53,209 nucleotides of DNA from Arachnopeziza araneosa. Its lineage: Eukaryota > Ascomycota > Leotiomycetes > Helotiales > Arachnopezizaceae. Positions 21,192 to 33,398 of the stretch are shown in pieces. The notes under the pieces are model-generated. The model was not told the DNA's origin and did no database searches. It saw only the letters and a list, made by a program, of their open reading frames with translations. How positions within the stretch are numbered: position 1 is the first letter of the stretch; each line of letters opens with the position of its first letter. The translations under genes were made by a program, and so were the position numbers. The DNA is taken from positions 1-53,209 of the forward strand of contig QYAI01000166.1 in NCBI GenBank assembly GCA_003988855.1, in the 5' to 3' direction.

Positions 21192-22530
21192 GATGGTAGA
21201 GGAGTATTTTTAGATGTGATCCGTACGGATTGTTGATTTCCAAGAAGGGTACAAATTCACCAACTTCGATATAATAACAATAACAACAGTGCACAGACCT
21301 CCGGTTACGCGAGGCGGTGTGAGCTTCTCTATTTCTTTCTTTGTCCTGTTCCGCTAATGCGTCTGACTCCTTACTCTCCTCGCTTTTAAACTACACACTA
21401 TGGCCCCTGAAAGCATGGCAGCGGGTTTCACGTGCTTTGGAGCTAGCCCCTGTGAGCTCCTCATTTACATAAATACTGAGCTCTGTTCTTAGTTCTTTTA
21501 TTCTCTTTAGATCTATTCAATACAAATTTTTTACGCTTATTACGCCTATTTACGTGCTCTCACTTGAGAAAGGATATGGTCCATGAGCTACTAAACGTCA
21601 CAAAAGTTTAGCAAAGATGTAGTTCTAAACTTGCTTTATACTTTTACCTTAGGCTATGCGAATGAGCCTGACTACTACCTCAGTCTGCCACCCTAGCTGC
21701 AGCTAACGTAAAGTTATGAAAGTGTGTCGCCATTTTAATCGTACCTCCTTCAAGCTACTAGCCCGAGACCCTGTAATTTGAGATTGAGAGCAACAATAAT
21801 AGTAAAGACAGTCGTCAAGAGATATATGTTGAGAAAACATAGCAATCAAATGTGCAGCCTCTTGAGCTTTGACATTGCGAGGTTTCTCTGTAGTATCGTG
21901 CCACGATTTAGTCTTCACACTTTCCAATTGTATAGAAAAGATTAGGTTCAGACTAACATTGAGATTGTTCGGCCTTTCGGTAACTTATAAGAACATAATC
22001 TTATTTATTATATTTAAAGAAAAGCAACTTATAGCTATGGCTCTTTACACTTATGACAAGCTGCTTTTTGTTACTAAGATTTTACTGTACAAAACGCTCA
22101 ATCAAAGGCCAAATACAGTCATGATGTAACAGAGAGAATGGTCCTGGGATAACGGCATCTTGAGAGCAAAATGGGAAATACAGCATTGTTCAAGTGAAAG
22201 ACTCCATTCTTGGGGAGAAGTGTTGCGGAAGCAGAAGGAGAAATACGGCTGGACCTATGCCCTGCCCTTGACGTGCCCTCTAGTCGAGAGTGGGACAGTG
22301 AGTTAACTCACGTGCTACATTTCGTCGTTTCCGCTGTGAGAGGTACAACAAAAGAGTTATCGAGATGGGTGTGCTCGCGGTTTTTCATCTGCTAATTTTG
22401 TTGCAGAAATCTCGAGAATGGGGCAAGTTACTAAGAGACTAGATTTTATTTCAAATTGGATTCTTTGGACGAAATTAAGCACAATTTATTCTAGGTCAGC
22501 GAGCATTATCTCAAGATCGACTCCCTCCTC
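21192..22530. other. AT-rich intergenic interval, no gene seen
   Basis: About 1.3 kb of mostly AT-rich sequence. ORFs such as 21703-21927 (minus) and 21869-22129 (plus) overlap each other and lack features. The motif GCTGCAGCTAACGTAAA at about 21696 resembles one at about 10092, hinting at a dispersed repeat. Confidence 0.45.
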
Positions 22531-23463
22531 TCAGATTGAGATCCGGAATTCTGCCTGTTTATCTACTGCACCGTAAAGCAACTCACCATCCCTCAGCCAA
22601 TGAAATAGGCAGCTTCCACAGCCACTTCTCGCTCCAAAGACATTCAACTCAATTAATTCGCAATGGTTCTCTTCCTTGTCGAAAATTATATCAAAAGTAA
22701 ACCCCTGCTTTGCCATCAGCTCATCCATCGCGCCTCCTCTTCCACTCCTGACTCCATGCATGATCTCAGCATGGACGTCTCGAATGCCAGACATGATGCT
22801 ATTAAAAACGCTCTGAAGCTCATTTTCCTGCAATTCTTTGAATACCGAAGGTTGATGCCACTTGTACTGCGAGACCGCTGTGATTTCCCCTGAGACGGGT
22901 GCACAGAAGACCCGGTATTCTTTCTCCGTCCTCATCTTTGGGTTGAAAGGAAGACAGAATAACTGCAGACCGTTCGAGCCCGCTTCTAGAGAGCGTGCAA
23001 TAGCATTAACAGCTCTCTGGCTTGTTGTCAGTTGCAATACGATTTCCTCCGGCGTATGGAGATCCCGCATTCCTAACGCTCCGGATTTGGGAGAACATTC
23101 GTCGAGCCGGAGGAAGAGGCCTGATGGTGGATATTGCAGGGTTCGGAGTAAAGGGTAGATGCCGTCATCTTCGAAATCTTCAATGAGTGCCCGATTTAGT
23201 GTTCTTTGTTGGAGAGAGGAATTGGAGGCTTCGAGTAAAAGTTTCGCTTGGGCGTGAGTTAAAGTGAGGGCTTGTACTAACTCGGAAGGAATCCGTTGAG
23301 ACTGAGCTATCAGAGGAAGCCAGCGAGCGTAGGAGTATGGCTTCTCAGAGGGAATAAAGAGGTTGGGAGCTTCGCTGGCTGTGTGGAAGTAACTATTGTA
23401 CTGGCTTGAATTGGCGGAGACGTGGGTGGAGGAGATTTTGACCAGCTTCATGGTTGTGGACAT
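22531..23463 (-). CDS. Cdc123/D123-like ATP-grasp protein, 310 aa
   Basis: A single exon. The motifs GLFLRLDECSPKSGA, EYRVFCAPVSGEITAVSQYK, and IIFDKEENHCELIELNVFGA match the Cdc123 (D123) family, which has an ATP-grasp fold; the Asp/Glu residues of ELIELN would correspond to the metal-binding end. Cdc123 itself assembles eIF2. Fungi also carry divergent paralogues of this size that lack a defined role, and this sequence, with a C-terminal GCGSCLFHWLRDGELLYG, looks like one of those. ATG 23463 is followed by another in-frame Met at residue 5. The paralogue status is inference. Confidence 0.8.
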   Translation of the reverse strand: MSTTMKLVKISSTHVSANSSQYNSYFHTASEAPNLFIPSEKPYSYARWLPLIAQSQRIPSELVQALTLTHAQAKLLLEASNSSLQQRTLNRALIEDFEDDGIYPLLRTLQYPPSGLFLRLDECSPKSGALGMRDLHTPEEIVLQLTTSQRAVNAIARSLEAGSNGLQLFCLPFNPKMRTEKEYRVFCAPVSGEITAVSQYKWHQPSVFKELQENELQSVFNSIMSGIRDVHAEIMHGVRSGRGGAMDELMAKQGFTFDIIFDKEENHCELIELNVFGARSGCGSCLFHWLRDGELLYGAVDKQAEFRISI

Positions 23464-23761
23464 GACTTTCGGATCAATATTTTTAGCCCACTAGCCCTTT
23501 AAGTTGAATAATTTAGCTTCAAGTATTTTTGATGCTCCCTTTAAGGCTTGGCGTTGTAAAACTTACGAAAATTAAACGGGTTAGGAGGCTCCAGAAAAGA
23601 CGGGTCACAGTTAAAGAGAGGTACTGTTAAAAGCAGCGTTTAACTTAGCGAAACATTATTCCCGAAGCAGGCGCTGAAGCAGCACACTTAAATGTATAAT
23701 ACACTACTAAAAATTACCTACTTCTCACAATATTGCCTCAGTCCCAATCCAATCAACATCC

Positions 23762-26211
23762 TCAATCGTCATCAAAGATCTGGAACGTGTTGTGTAAAAT
23801 GGTCTCGATGACCTTGACTTGAAATCCAGCGTCCAGAATGCTCGGCCCAGTATTTGATCCCATCAAAGTTGGCCCGAAGATAATCGCTAGGTTGTTAGCA
23901 TTCATCCGGTTAATTGGTGAGTTGTTCAGGACTCGGCTAAGATGCAATGTTACGGCACGAAGAGTTGCGTAATTGGGGTCAGGAAGGCTGTTGATGATAG
24001 CGTGAAGAGAGTCGCGTCGCACAATCTCGTCGTCATTTCCTAATTACTGTCAGTCACCAGTTGCCACTTTCCCCATAAAATACATACTTGCGGCCTCGAT
24101 GAAACCAGCATAATGCTCCGATGTCAAAAGCGGGTCAGGGAGGTCTCGGAAGAATTGTTTCAAAAGACCTGCGACGCTGTTCACATCTTGCATGAAATTA
24201 GCTGGATCGCGGAAATCAACCATCGTAGCATCTACCACTTGTTAGCCTCCGTCTTATGAGACCTCCTGACTATAACGTACCATTGTCAAACATAGCTTTG
24301 AGTTTGGTGACATGAGACGCGGTCCCTGACAAGCGATAGATTCCCTCAACCTCCAATCCAAAGAGGTCTACAGCCTGAATACACTGGTATACAACCATAG
24401 GAACAGCAGAGCCATCTCTCTCAAAAAGCTGCTCTAAGCTGAGTCCAAATACTGGCTTCAGAGGAGGGAGATTGCTCAGATTCGTACTGGTATTAGATGG
24501 TGGAATTGAGTACGGAGCAGGGTTCTGTTGTTGTGGCTGTTGCGGTTGGTACTGTTTAGAAGGTGGTGGTGGACTACTTGAAGTTTGGAAAGGGAGCGTC
24601 GAGATCTGAGGAGGACCAGTAGCAGACATTGATTGGGAAGAGTAATGTTGTCCAGGTCCACCGCCGGGGCTTCGAATCGGGGTCCCCATCGGTCCGGAAT
24701 TGTATGATTGCATTGAGGGGCCGTGGCTGAAACTTCTTTCGTGCTGTTGAAGAGGAGGCGGAGGTCCTTGACTGAACTGCTGGCTCATATGCGATTGATG
24801 CTGAGGCGATTGAACTGGACCAAAAGATTGCGGGGGACCTTGTGAACTAAAAGACTGTTGGGACCCTTGAACGCCAAATGATTGTGGAGGCCCTTGTGGT
24901 GGTCCTTGCCGAGAAGAGAACGAAGATTGGGGGTCTGACTGTCGCTGGGGTGCTTGTGACATAGGTTGTTGTGTAGGATTCAACACCTATGTTGCTTAGA
25001 AATTGTAGGGCAAAAGGTATTTTGATTTGACTTACAGCTGCTCGCTGGTACTTGATTTCAGGGTTTTGCACCGGAATCTTATTCGCATAGTTCGAGACAT
25101 AGTTGCTATAATCTTTCTCATTGTCGATTGCGTATACAACTTCGCGGAGGCTGCGAGGTTGGCTCCCTGGTTCGGCGCCTTTGAGTGGACTGATATTAAG
25201 ACCATTGCTGAGCAAGAGCTTCTCGTTAAATGAAGCTGTGATAGAATCAGCGCTTGTTACTTCTGATATTGGCAGTACTCACCAAATTTCTGCATCTGCA
25301 TCGTCAATGCCGAGTCACATTCCCTGATCAACTCCTCGAGCGCTTTAATAGCTTCTGGTCTCAACTTCGATAACAACTCTCCGCGTTGACTTTGAGCAGC
25401 TTGTACCTTCGTTGCATAGTCGCTATCTGCGGCCTGAACCTTTCGTAGAAGATCCTCTTCGTGTTGTGCAGCAGATTTCGGGCCTTTCAATCCAAATTTT
25501 TTTCCAGCTTGACGATCGCTTGTCCTCGCTCGATCGTAGTCATCTGCCCATGCATCGTACTTGGCCTTTGATTTTCTCATAGCATTTTCTGAATCTGCCA
25601 CCCGCGTCTCCGCCGCCAAACCGTTCGCCTTCCAGTGTTTGCGACCACGTTCAATATTCCCAGCCATCTCTAAAAGATCTTCGTGCATCTGATGTAGTGA
25701 GACGGCAAATTGTGCGCCGTTATCTGCCATACGTTCGTGGATGCTGGTGACTTCTTCGTAAGATTGTAAGAACGAGCCATGGCGATGCTCTGGCCTTCGA
25801 ATACTGTCTGCAGTGCTTTTACACAACTTCTTCAAGCCACTCGAGTGCTCCTCCTCAAGTATTGAGCGCTTCTTTAGAAAACCTGCGAATTCCTGTCTCA
25901 TGTTAGAATTGCCCCATCCCCACGCGCCGTCTTCTCACCTTTGCAGAAGCTACGCTCTGCTTCAATCGATTGAGTAAAGTCGCGACGCCAATTTCCGAGT
26001 TGAGGACGTCCCGTAAAGCTTTCGCATTGGGGTCAGGTTGCCCCGGTGCTGCGGATTGTGAAGAATCGCCATTGACTGGAGAATGTTCCTCAAGATTGGG
26101 GTTAGGAACAGTTCCGAAAGACATAGTTCTCTCGCGCTGCGAGATGGCAAAGTCAGGCGGTTCGGAGAGCTCCCTCTCTGGATTACTATCCGCTATATTA
26201 GAGATCCCCAT
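23762..26211 (-). CDS. RGD1: F-BAR/RhoGAP protein, Rgd1-type, 736 aa
   Basis: Six exons: 26211-25939, 25892-25283, 25235-25036, 24986-24281, 24231-24088 and 24039-23762 (2211 nt in frame). An N-terminal F-BAR domain (about 60-360; EFAGFLKKRSILEEEHS, GSFLQSYEEV) is followed by a Pro/Gln/Ser-rich linker and a RhoGAP domain (about 500-730; VFGLSLEQLFERDG, arginine finger in EGIYRLSG, PDPNYATLRAVTLHLSRV, NNLAIIFGPTLMG). Yeast Rgd1 activates GTP hydrolysis by Rho3 and Rho4 at membranes. The order and catalytic Arg are intact. All introns are 46-49 nt. Confidence 0.93.
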
Positions 26212-27312
26212 CTTGTCACAACAAGGAGCAAGTCATTAAATGCAGAATGCTCCTTGCGGTTCTTGTGATGTTGCTTGTGTATGATCGTCAGTACGTCTGC
26301 ATGCCTGGTTGTGTTGGATGATGTCGGTCGTCGAGGCTGAGGGCGAGGATGGCTGAGGCGGCGAACGTGACGAAACTTGGACAAATTATGCACGACATGC
26401 GATTCGATCCGCAACAAGGACAGGAGAAAGTTTCAATGATGCCACAAGCAGGTTCAGCAGCGACCTTCAGCTTATCGTAGGTATCATCAACCCACCGTTG
26501 AGTTTGCGCTCTGATTCTTCCCCCGAGGCAAGCAAGCAGCTAGTCTGCTGTCAAAATGCTGGATTCTGCAGCAGTGGCACAGACAACAGCCCAGTTCTCA
26601 CGAGCAACCGAGCATCTTCTGCAGCACCTAGCCAGCCTTGAAACTCGGGTTGGGCAAATTAAGGATGAGAATAGCTTCACAGATACCGGGCTGATCAGTA
26701 TCTTCTCTAACCGTCCCGAACCAAAGAGCCCGAACTGCACACAGACGTGAGAGCACAGAGAATCTGAATTCTGATGGGGTGACGAACAGTTCGTCCGGCT
26801 GTCGATATTTTACGAGCTACTCACTCTGCCCCAAATCCAGTTGGCTGACTAATCGTCGCTCAATCGTCTTCTTCTTCTTCTTCTTCTTCCGGCCGTGAAG
26901 CTGCTGCGCCTTACGCGTGTGTGCTCAAGACAAACCGCAAATGGGAATTGATCGAATCAGGCGACGGGTGTAGCACGAGGATCATTGCGCAGCGACTTGC
27001 AGCCCAGCGATTCGTCGTGCTGAAAGTCACGCTTTTCGCTATCGTTTAACTCTGCTACGCGGCCATCAGATTGGGTATCGAGTTGAGCTCTTTTCCACTC
27101 TGCTGGGCTGAGCCTCTCCATATTGCGTTGTTTAATTAATATGGCATTCTTAAGTATATATATTTCACATTTCTCTCCCGGAGAATCCTTTTTCTCATCA
27201 TCATCAATACATCCATCTCATTTACCTGCACTTAAGCCTTTGACACTCTACCAAATAAAAAATCGACCAGTCAATCAATCAATCTCTTCAACCCCAACTC
27301 AATCACCTCGTA
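26212..27312. other. Intergenic; one small possible gene and a CTT microsatellite
   Basis: Divergent promoter space between the RhoGAP gene and the Q-rich gene. It contains the small ORF at 26556, a (CTT)n tract at 26868-26890 and TATATATA at about 27156, roughly 155 nt upstream of the next ATG. Confidence 0.5.
26556..26750 (+). CDS. Possible small gene (64-residue ORF, splicing unclear)
   Basis: ATG in a good context (TCAAAATGC) opens MLDSAAVAQTTAQF followed by an amphipathic stretch (HLLQHLASLETRVGQIKDE) that could be a coiled coil. A GTATCT...CTAAC...ACAG intron could begin at 26699, and an out-of-frame segment further on (LSIFYELLTLPQIQLAD) looks coding. This suggests a spliced or damaged small coiled-coil protein, but I could not join the parts in frame. 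No identity is given. Confidence 0.35.
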   Translation: MLDSAAVAQTTAQFSRATEHLLQHLASLETRVGQIKDENSFTDTGLISIFSNRPEPKSPNCTQT

Positions 27313-27876
27313 ATGGGTCTCATCAAGACCGCAATCATGACCGGTGGTGGCATATACGCCGTCAGCAAACTCGCCAAGACCGTTGAACATCGTCAGTCAA
27401 ATCCCAACTCAAACCAACAACAACAACAACAACAATACAACAATCCACCCCAAGGACAAGGCTACTGGGGCCCACCAGGACCGCCACCAAATGGAGATCG
27501 ATCCGGATATCAAGACCAGCGACAATGGTATCCTAGCAACTCTCAACAACAGCAACAGCAACAACAACAACGTGGAGACTTCCCTCCCTACAACCCAGAA
27601 GACTACGAGGGCGAGAAGCGCCGCTACCAACAGAACGACGATGACTACCGCTACCAATCCCGCGATGGGCAGTACAACCCACCTCCATCCTACACTCAAC
27701 AGCAATACAGACCCCAGAGTCAAGAGTATGACGGGGGATACGAGCAGGGAAACCAGAGTCAGGGCCGATTGTCCGCCCTGGCTCCGCTGGCCATGCAGTT
27801 CGCGGGACGGGACGGCGAGGGAAAGGACAAGAAGGGAAAGGGGAGCGACTTGATTCAGAGCTTCTTGTCCAAGTAG
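27313..27876 (+). CDS. Q/P-rich low-complexity protein, 187 aa
   Basis: A single exon with an N-terminal hydrophobic segment (GLIKTAIMTGGGIYAVSKLA). It is followed by polyglutamine runs (27415-27435 and 27545-27572), Gly/Pro/Tyr-rich disordered sequence, and a basic C-terminus (GKDKKGKGSDLIQSFLSK). Proteins of this layout are common, uncharacterised products in filamentous ascomycetes. The opposite frame is also open because of CAA/CAG repeats, but the plus frame has the better start (CGTAATGG after a pyrimidine-rich leader) and a structured C-terminus. No function is proposed. Confidence 0.75.
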   Translation: MGLIKTAIMTGGGIYAVSKLAKTVEHRQSNPNSNQQQQQQQYNNPPQGQGYWGPPGPPPNGDRSGYQDQRQWYPSNSQQQQQQQQQRGDFPPYNPEDYEGEKRRYQQNDDDYRYQSRDGQYNPPPSYTQQQYRPQSQEYDGGYEQGNQSQGRLSALAPLAMQFAGRDGEGKDKKGKGSDLIQSFLSK

Positions 27877-28393
27877 GAGTTGGTGAGGCTGGGGTGGTCG
27901 GATCCGGGTAATCTTGCAGTCATTACTCTTTGCTTGGGGGCATCTGGATTGTGGTTTGGCTTAGCGAGTTAGAGGGCCGGAGTTGTTTGAGATCGCTGGT
28001 GTTGTGCTAAATCCGGAAAATTAATTGGAAATTTGGGAATGCTAGACAATGCTTTGTTCTGTGAAATCTAGATCTTTGAACCTTCATTCTTGCACTACCT
28101 AATAGATTGTTTGCTCAGTGATACTCCAAGGAATATAGTTATCTAACTCACTGTCAAGTACTTGAAAGGTCTTGCTCATCGGTAAATCTTACTATTATGT
28201 GTGAAATAGTGTGTGAGAGAGAGAAGCAAAGGGAGACGTGCCAAAGTTTAGTCCTCGTGGGAGAAGCTCTATGTCTTCATGACACTGTACGAAAGCAGTC
28301 CTATAAATAAATTTACACTAAACCTCCCAAGACTCCAGTTGTAATGCGCCAATTCCCACAAAACATTCACTTGTTGACGCCCCACCACCACCT

Positions 28394-30273
28394 TCATTCA
28401 CTCGGTATTTGTAATGACAAATTCGCAAACTTTTGATACACACCCAAATCTCTCCATTGCCTTGCCGAGGTTTTCTGCCTCCTCCTTAGCAACACAGCAA
28501 GAGCTTCAGCCTTCCTGACACCCATTAAAATACCTATATTTTCCATCCGATCCGCGATCCAGAACCGCATAATATCCGAAATGTAGTCTGTCTGCCCCGC
28601 CACATAGAGCGGCCAAATCAGCAGCCGTGCTCTTGCTGATTTCTTGCGTTGGTAAGCAGAGGGTGGAATCCCATTCGAGCCATTCTGATTCAAGAAGAAA
28701 GGGACGCTAGCGCAAATGTCATGGCTCATGTCTCTAATGACTCGTTTGCAGAAGTTTACCTGTGTTTTAATATCCGACTCGGTTTCGTAGATGGCTCCTC
28801 TCTGTGGGAGATACTTGATAAGGATTTGATTAGCTTGGATACGGATGCAACGGTAGTAATTCCAGAGAGAAGCGACTTGGACGCTGGGAAAGGAAAGCCA
28901 GTGATCCGTGAAGATACCAGGTACTTTTTCTGGGATATTGATGACTTCGAATGGGATCCGCAATTGCCATTTTGCTACCCATTCTTTGAGTAAGACTTCC
29001 AGAGCCTCTGCACGAGAAACAATCTCGGCTGGGGATATATTCGAGCCTGGAGAATCAATCGCTGCTTGCAAATTGCAGAACATGGCGATGATCTCGACAG
29101 TATCACTGTCTGCCCGATCTTCATCCCTTTCCTCTCGTGCTTGGGCCAGCCTTGACCATTCTAAGATGCTCTCTGGAACCTCTACTCGCCGAATGAGACA
29201 ATTCCCAACCTTCACGATGTTAGCACGAGTCGAACGAAAACCAGCTCAGGTCTTTACCACTTGCAGTCTCAGCATAGCAATTGCGTGTAAACTAAGCTTT
29301 CGTTCAAGCTGGGCGGGGCCGCGGGTCTCCAACAACGCCAGAGCTCCTTGAACATGGTTTGTCCACGGCTCAATCGATTCAGAAGCTGCATTTATCTAGT
29401 ATAAGATCAGTACTCTGGAAGAGGTGGGCAAGCAATCAAGTACCTCTTCGAAGAGAGCAAGAAGCATAATTGATATCAAGGTCTGATCCGCCAAAGCATC
29501 AACAGGGTCTTTTAGTGCTGCCTTAGTAAGAGTCACCATTTGTGCGTACAGCGTATTGGCTCGTATCATGAGTTGAGAGTTTTGTTCCGAGTTGGACTGG
29601 CATGCTAATCCAAGAGCTTTAAAAGCGATAGATAACAGACTTCCAGCTGGTGCTTTTTTATTCATTTCTGGTAGCAAGCCAAACAGATTCACCGGTGGTT
29701 TAGTATCATTCACGACATATTCGTTGAAGAAGAAAAGGGCTGGGTCATCATCGTCCTGAGAGAACGCCAGAGATGGCGGGATCGTGCTTTTCACGACAGA
29801 ACGGCCGGGAGTTGGACGCGAAGGCACTGGATCGCGCGTAAAGGTGATATCTAGGTACTGAGCGAGTCCGGGCTGTGGTTGGGGGAACTCAAACAAACCC
29901 TTCTCGTTGGGGGTTGCATTTTTCGAAACAACAAAGGTGCTCTGGTCCCGAATCTGGAGACCATCGAGAGATCGATAGCCACTACAGACACGGCCTGTTC
30001 TCCGGCCTGATGGTGGTTAAAAGGTGCAGCGTGCGACAGGGAAGCGGTGGAGTTGAGACTTACATTGAGTGCATGAGGGACGTAGCAAGTCACACTGGGT
30101 GCCATGGAGAGGTCAGTAGGTAAGCAGCGAGGGGGGGGGGATCAGGATCAGGGGAGGGGTAGGTAGATGAGGTGACAGTGACGCTTGATGCCTCCAGTGA
30201 CAGGCGCACGCACCTTGGACCGTTTCTGCCGGCAAGGCCAGCAGCTCTTACTGGGCTTTCCGCAGAACACCAT
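28394..30273 (-). CDS. Zn(II)2Cys6 transcription factor with fungal TF domain, 535 aa
   Basis: Exons 30273-30214, 30094-30064, 30006-29444, 29395-29258 and 29209-28394 (1608 nt). Joined, the N-terminus reads CWPCRQKRSK, then CDLLRPSCTQC, then RRTGRVCSGY, a complete binuclear zinc cluster spread over three exons. Next come the conserved DGLQIRDQSTFVVSKNATP and a PF11951-like middle region (FFFNEYVVND, ALFEEINAASESIEPWTNHV). It should be a nuclear DNA-binding regulator; its targets are unknown. Exon 2 is only 31 nt, and intron 1 contains a poly-C/poly-G run (30130-30140), so an automatic call could easily lose the DNA-binding domain. Confidence 0.9.
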
Positions 30274-31010
30274 CGTCAACTGATTGACTGCCCCGTAACA
30301 ATGGAATGTGGTCCGGAAAGATGGCGATGGCAGTCGCCCTTTTCCTTCAAATACGAGAGGGGCTGCGGCGCCTTCTCCGCGGATTTATAACCCTCAAGCG
30401 GCCGAAATGCTGACTCAGTTGGCTGGCAACCCCCGGCGCCCCTCCTTCCTCGACATGTGCTCTGGTTGGAAATAGCCACTCCCCAGCGCCTTCCCTCTTG
30501 TCGACATATGAGGGCGAAAGTTACTGGATTCGGAAAACCCTGGGCTGTCGCCTTGTTCGTGGCGTACGACCAGGGAGAAAAGACAGACTCTGCCATCTGA
30601 CAAATCCATCGGGAAAACAATCTTCCTGGAAGCTACTCGTACTTCTCGCCTGCATTTGGGAAGAGTGGTTCAAAGGGACTTTTGCATCAACATCGACCAA
30701 GAATGCTCAACAGCGAGCATTAATTTGTGTTAATTGATGAGCTCTAACAACCAAAGCCTTCAAACTGCCAAAACATCCAAGTAGACATACCAGAACCTCG
30801 TGCCTGCTCTCTATGTTGCCCCTAAACGACCTGTTGAGAGCAAGATGGCATACAATGACTACTAATCATCACAGCCCTCGTTGTTCCTTCTAGAATAGTA
30901 AAATGAAACATGAATGACCAAACTAGCTTTCTTGGAAACATACAGAGTAGTGGCCTCTGATATTAATTCAAGTCCCAGGTGTTTGAGTGCCCGAGAACAT
31001 TCCCAAGAAC
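30274..31010. other. Upstream of the regulator and 3' flank of the CFEM gene
   Basis: No gene seen. Overlapping ORFs on both strands (30276-30620, 30498-30737) have low-information sequence. The part near 30274 should contain the regulator's promoter. Confidence 0.5.
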
Positions 31011-31818
31011 TCAAGAACTCAGAAGAACCACCGTCAATATAATAAAGAGGGTAAGAGAGGGAGTCGGCATCAACGAAGGACCAAGGCCAGTGTATAGTTG
31101 AGGGTTGGTGGCAGTTGTAGATACTGGCAAAGCCTTGTACGAGACAGGCGTTTGGGTAGCAGAGGTAAATGCCGGACTTGTTGCGGTATTAAGTGGAAAG
31201 TAAGGGATCGAAGATGAGGCAGCGCTCGAAGACTTTGAGTTAGGACCGCTTTGAATCGACTGTGGCGCACTCTGCGTGAGAAACGATGGACTCTGGGTCG
31301 GATATGCGTTTTGTGTGGGAAAGCCACCGGCGCTTTCAGTTGGATATCCCACAGCAGATCCAGAGCCCACAAGATGGATGTTACCTGCTACATATTCTGC
31401 TTCTCGTCGACGGAGGAGATCGCGCTTGAGAATGGGAGGTGTAGCAAAAAGGATTTGATTTCCAGTATTGAAACACTGAGAGATGACATGGTGAAGGGCA
31501 GATCCAAAGCAAGCGGTGTCGCACTGAGAATAAAGGCATTGGTACACAGACTGCAGCCTGTTAGGACTGGCTCTCGTTGGATGAACAAACTTTGGCAAGA
31601 CATACCTTTTGATAGTCGACTTCACCACAAAGACAGGCTGTCTCTCCGGTACATTTACTGATGTATTGTGTATTTTCCCAGCAGCGTATGGCACAAGCTT
31701 AAATTTGTAAGCTAAGTCTGAGCATAGATGCTGCGAAAATACCAGGGGGGGATGATTCATTTTGACCAAAGATCCAAGGCAGAAATGAAAGCAGGAGGAA
31801 AATCCTAAAACCTCGCAT
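31011..31818 (-). CDS. CFEM-domain GPI-anchored cell-surface protein, 235 aa
   Basis: Exons 31818-31743, 31697-31606 and 31550-31011. A signal peptide (MRGFRIFLLLSFLPWIFG) is followed by an eight-cysteine CFEM domain: PPACAIRCWENTQ, KCTGETACLCGEVDYQ, QCLYSQCDTACF and VISQC. Then comes a Ser/Thr/Pro-rich stalk with repeated YPTxS motifs and a C-terminal hydrophobic segment (LTLFIILTVVLLSS) typical of a GPI-anchor signal. CFEM proteins sit in the wall or plasma membrane; some bind haem or act in adhesion or host interaction. Which role applies here cannot be read. Both introns have CTAAC-like branches and AAG or CAG acceptors. Confidence 0.9.
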
Positions 31819-32230
31819 TTCGCAGGTTGAAGTATGAATCTTGAGCTACAGCAAGGGAGTTGAAACAGACAAGGCGAGACGAGAAAAGACTGCCCAGGGT
31901 TCAAGTCGGAATCTTCAATGCACGACAATAAGAGACCCCGATTGCTAATAGAAGGACAGAGAGTGAGAGAGAAGAGCTATAGTGACAGAGAATTTTGATC
32001 AAAATTGGGCTCCAAAATGCCAAGAGAAGAGACTGTGTAAGTGAGCAAGAAGAGTTGTTTGTATGGGAGAGGTTGGTACTTGGGTCAAGCGGCAATTTTA
32101 AGATCGACGTGCTACTTCCTCATTAAAAACCACGGGACAATAGACAGTATTGCAGTCGCACCTGCCGTCACTAAAAGGAGTCCGCGCAATGGAAGACTCG
32201 GAGATATTTGGCAACCATGACGTTGAATTC

Positions 32231-33196
32231 CTAATAGAAAAATAGTTGTAGGCCACCACTTTTCTCGTCATATCTATCTTTGAATTCCTTTCGGCCAAGC
32301 CACGATATTAGAGGGACTTGTGTTTCTTGCATTTCTAAGATACCTCGTTTCTTCTGGTCAATATAGGAAGCATCAACAACTATCCTTTCTAACCGGTCTA
32401 CTTGCAAAGCTCCTACAGCTAGTCAGCTTGACGTTATGAATATTTCAAAAGTGAGAGACAAACCATCGTCCATTAAGTCCTTCAGCCGTGTAGGAGTCCC
32501 TACAGCAATACCTGTTCGACTCGACTTCAGAAACTGTATAGATTCTTGAATCTTGATGTGCTTTGCAAAGAGTTTGGCTACCTTTGCTTCTTTCGTAGGG
32601 AATTTTTTGACTGCTCTGAAGCAATGTCAGTAAAGTAATCTATACATATGCTGTATTTATACCTGACAATGTCGGCTGCTCTCAATCCTGCAGCGGTTAC
32701 TATTATCGTATGGGGTGTTCCGTTCTTCTTCGATGCGGACCACAGTTTCGTTGTGTTACCCGAGAACTTTTCTAAGAATCCCGATAAATTGTCGAGATTT
32801 CTGGGTTGATCCCATGAAGTGGTATCTTCAATTGAAGTAGCTAAGTACAGTCAGGTCGAAGCAGCATAAGAATGGAGGAAGTGGACCTGAGATATATTTT
32901 TCTTCAAGCTCAATTGAGCTCAGCTCGCTCTCATATTTCCTCGTCCGTTGTGAAATATAGTCGGCTAATAGCTGATTATCCATATGAGAGAAAGCATTGT
33001 TAATACCAGCTTCGATGTCTAGCTCATCGTCCTCAACTACTTTCGATTTTCTGCTTTTGGATTTCTTTGCAGTTTTCTTTGCATCTGACTCTTTTTCTGT
33101 GCGCTTTCTTTTCTTCGAACTGGAACTTTTAAGCTCAGACTCAGACCCCGACCCGATAGGTTCTAGGAGAGGCTCCTGTAGATCGTCGTCGGACAT
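32231..33196 (-). CDS. CMS1: CMS1, pre-ribosome (90S/SSU processome) factor, 273 aa
   Basis: Exons 33196-32887, 32840-32663, 32615-32464 and 32412-32231. An acidic then Lys-rich N-terminus (SSSKKRKRTEKES) is followed by the Cms1 domain (FLEKFSGNTTKLWSASKKN, PHTIIVTAAGLRAADIVR, GIAVGTPTRLKDLMDDG, ALQVDRLERIVVDASYIDQK). The family is a helicase-like, inactive fold found in U3-containing 90S pre-ribosomes. Length matches. It is transcribed divergently from CENP-T with 202 bp between the start codons. Confidence 0.92.
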
Positions 33197-33398
33197 CTTC
33201 TTGGTAAAACTTGACTTGGTGTTGAGCTCGTTCCTGAATATTTATTTATTTCTTCTCCACCTGCATGGCTTATCGATAAGAAAAGACGCTAGTACAGACG
33301 CGACTTTCAGATCCAGACGCGATTGAGAACGACGGGAAATAGACGAAGCATGAGTTCACTTTGACAAAGTCGAGATTTTGTGGACCAATTTCGTACAT
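33197..33398. promoter_or_regulatory. Shared divergent promoter region of CMS1 and CENP-T
   Basis: Only 202 bp separate the two start codons, so both promoters must lie here or overlap the genes. No clear TATA box is seen. Confidence 0.6.

Noticed and set aside
27409..27723. Minus-strand hydrophobic ORF rich in Leu/Val
   Set aside because: It is the antisense reading of CAA/CAG repeats in the Q-rich protein gene.
30276..30737. ORFs upstream of the Zn2Cys6 gene
   Set aside because: They overlap the likely promoter and do not continue into known motifs.
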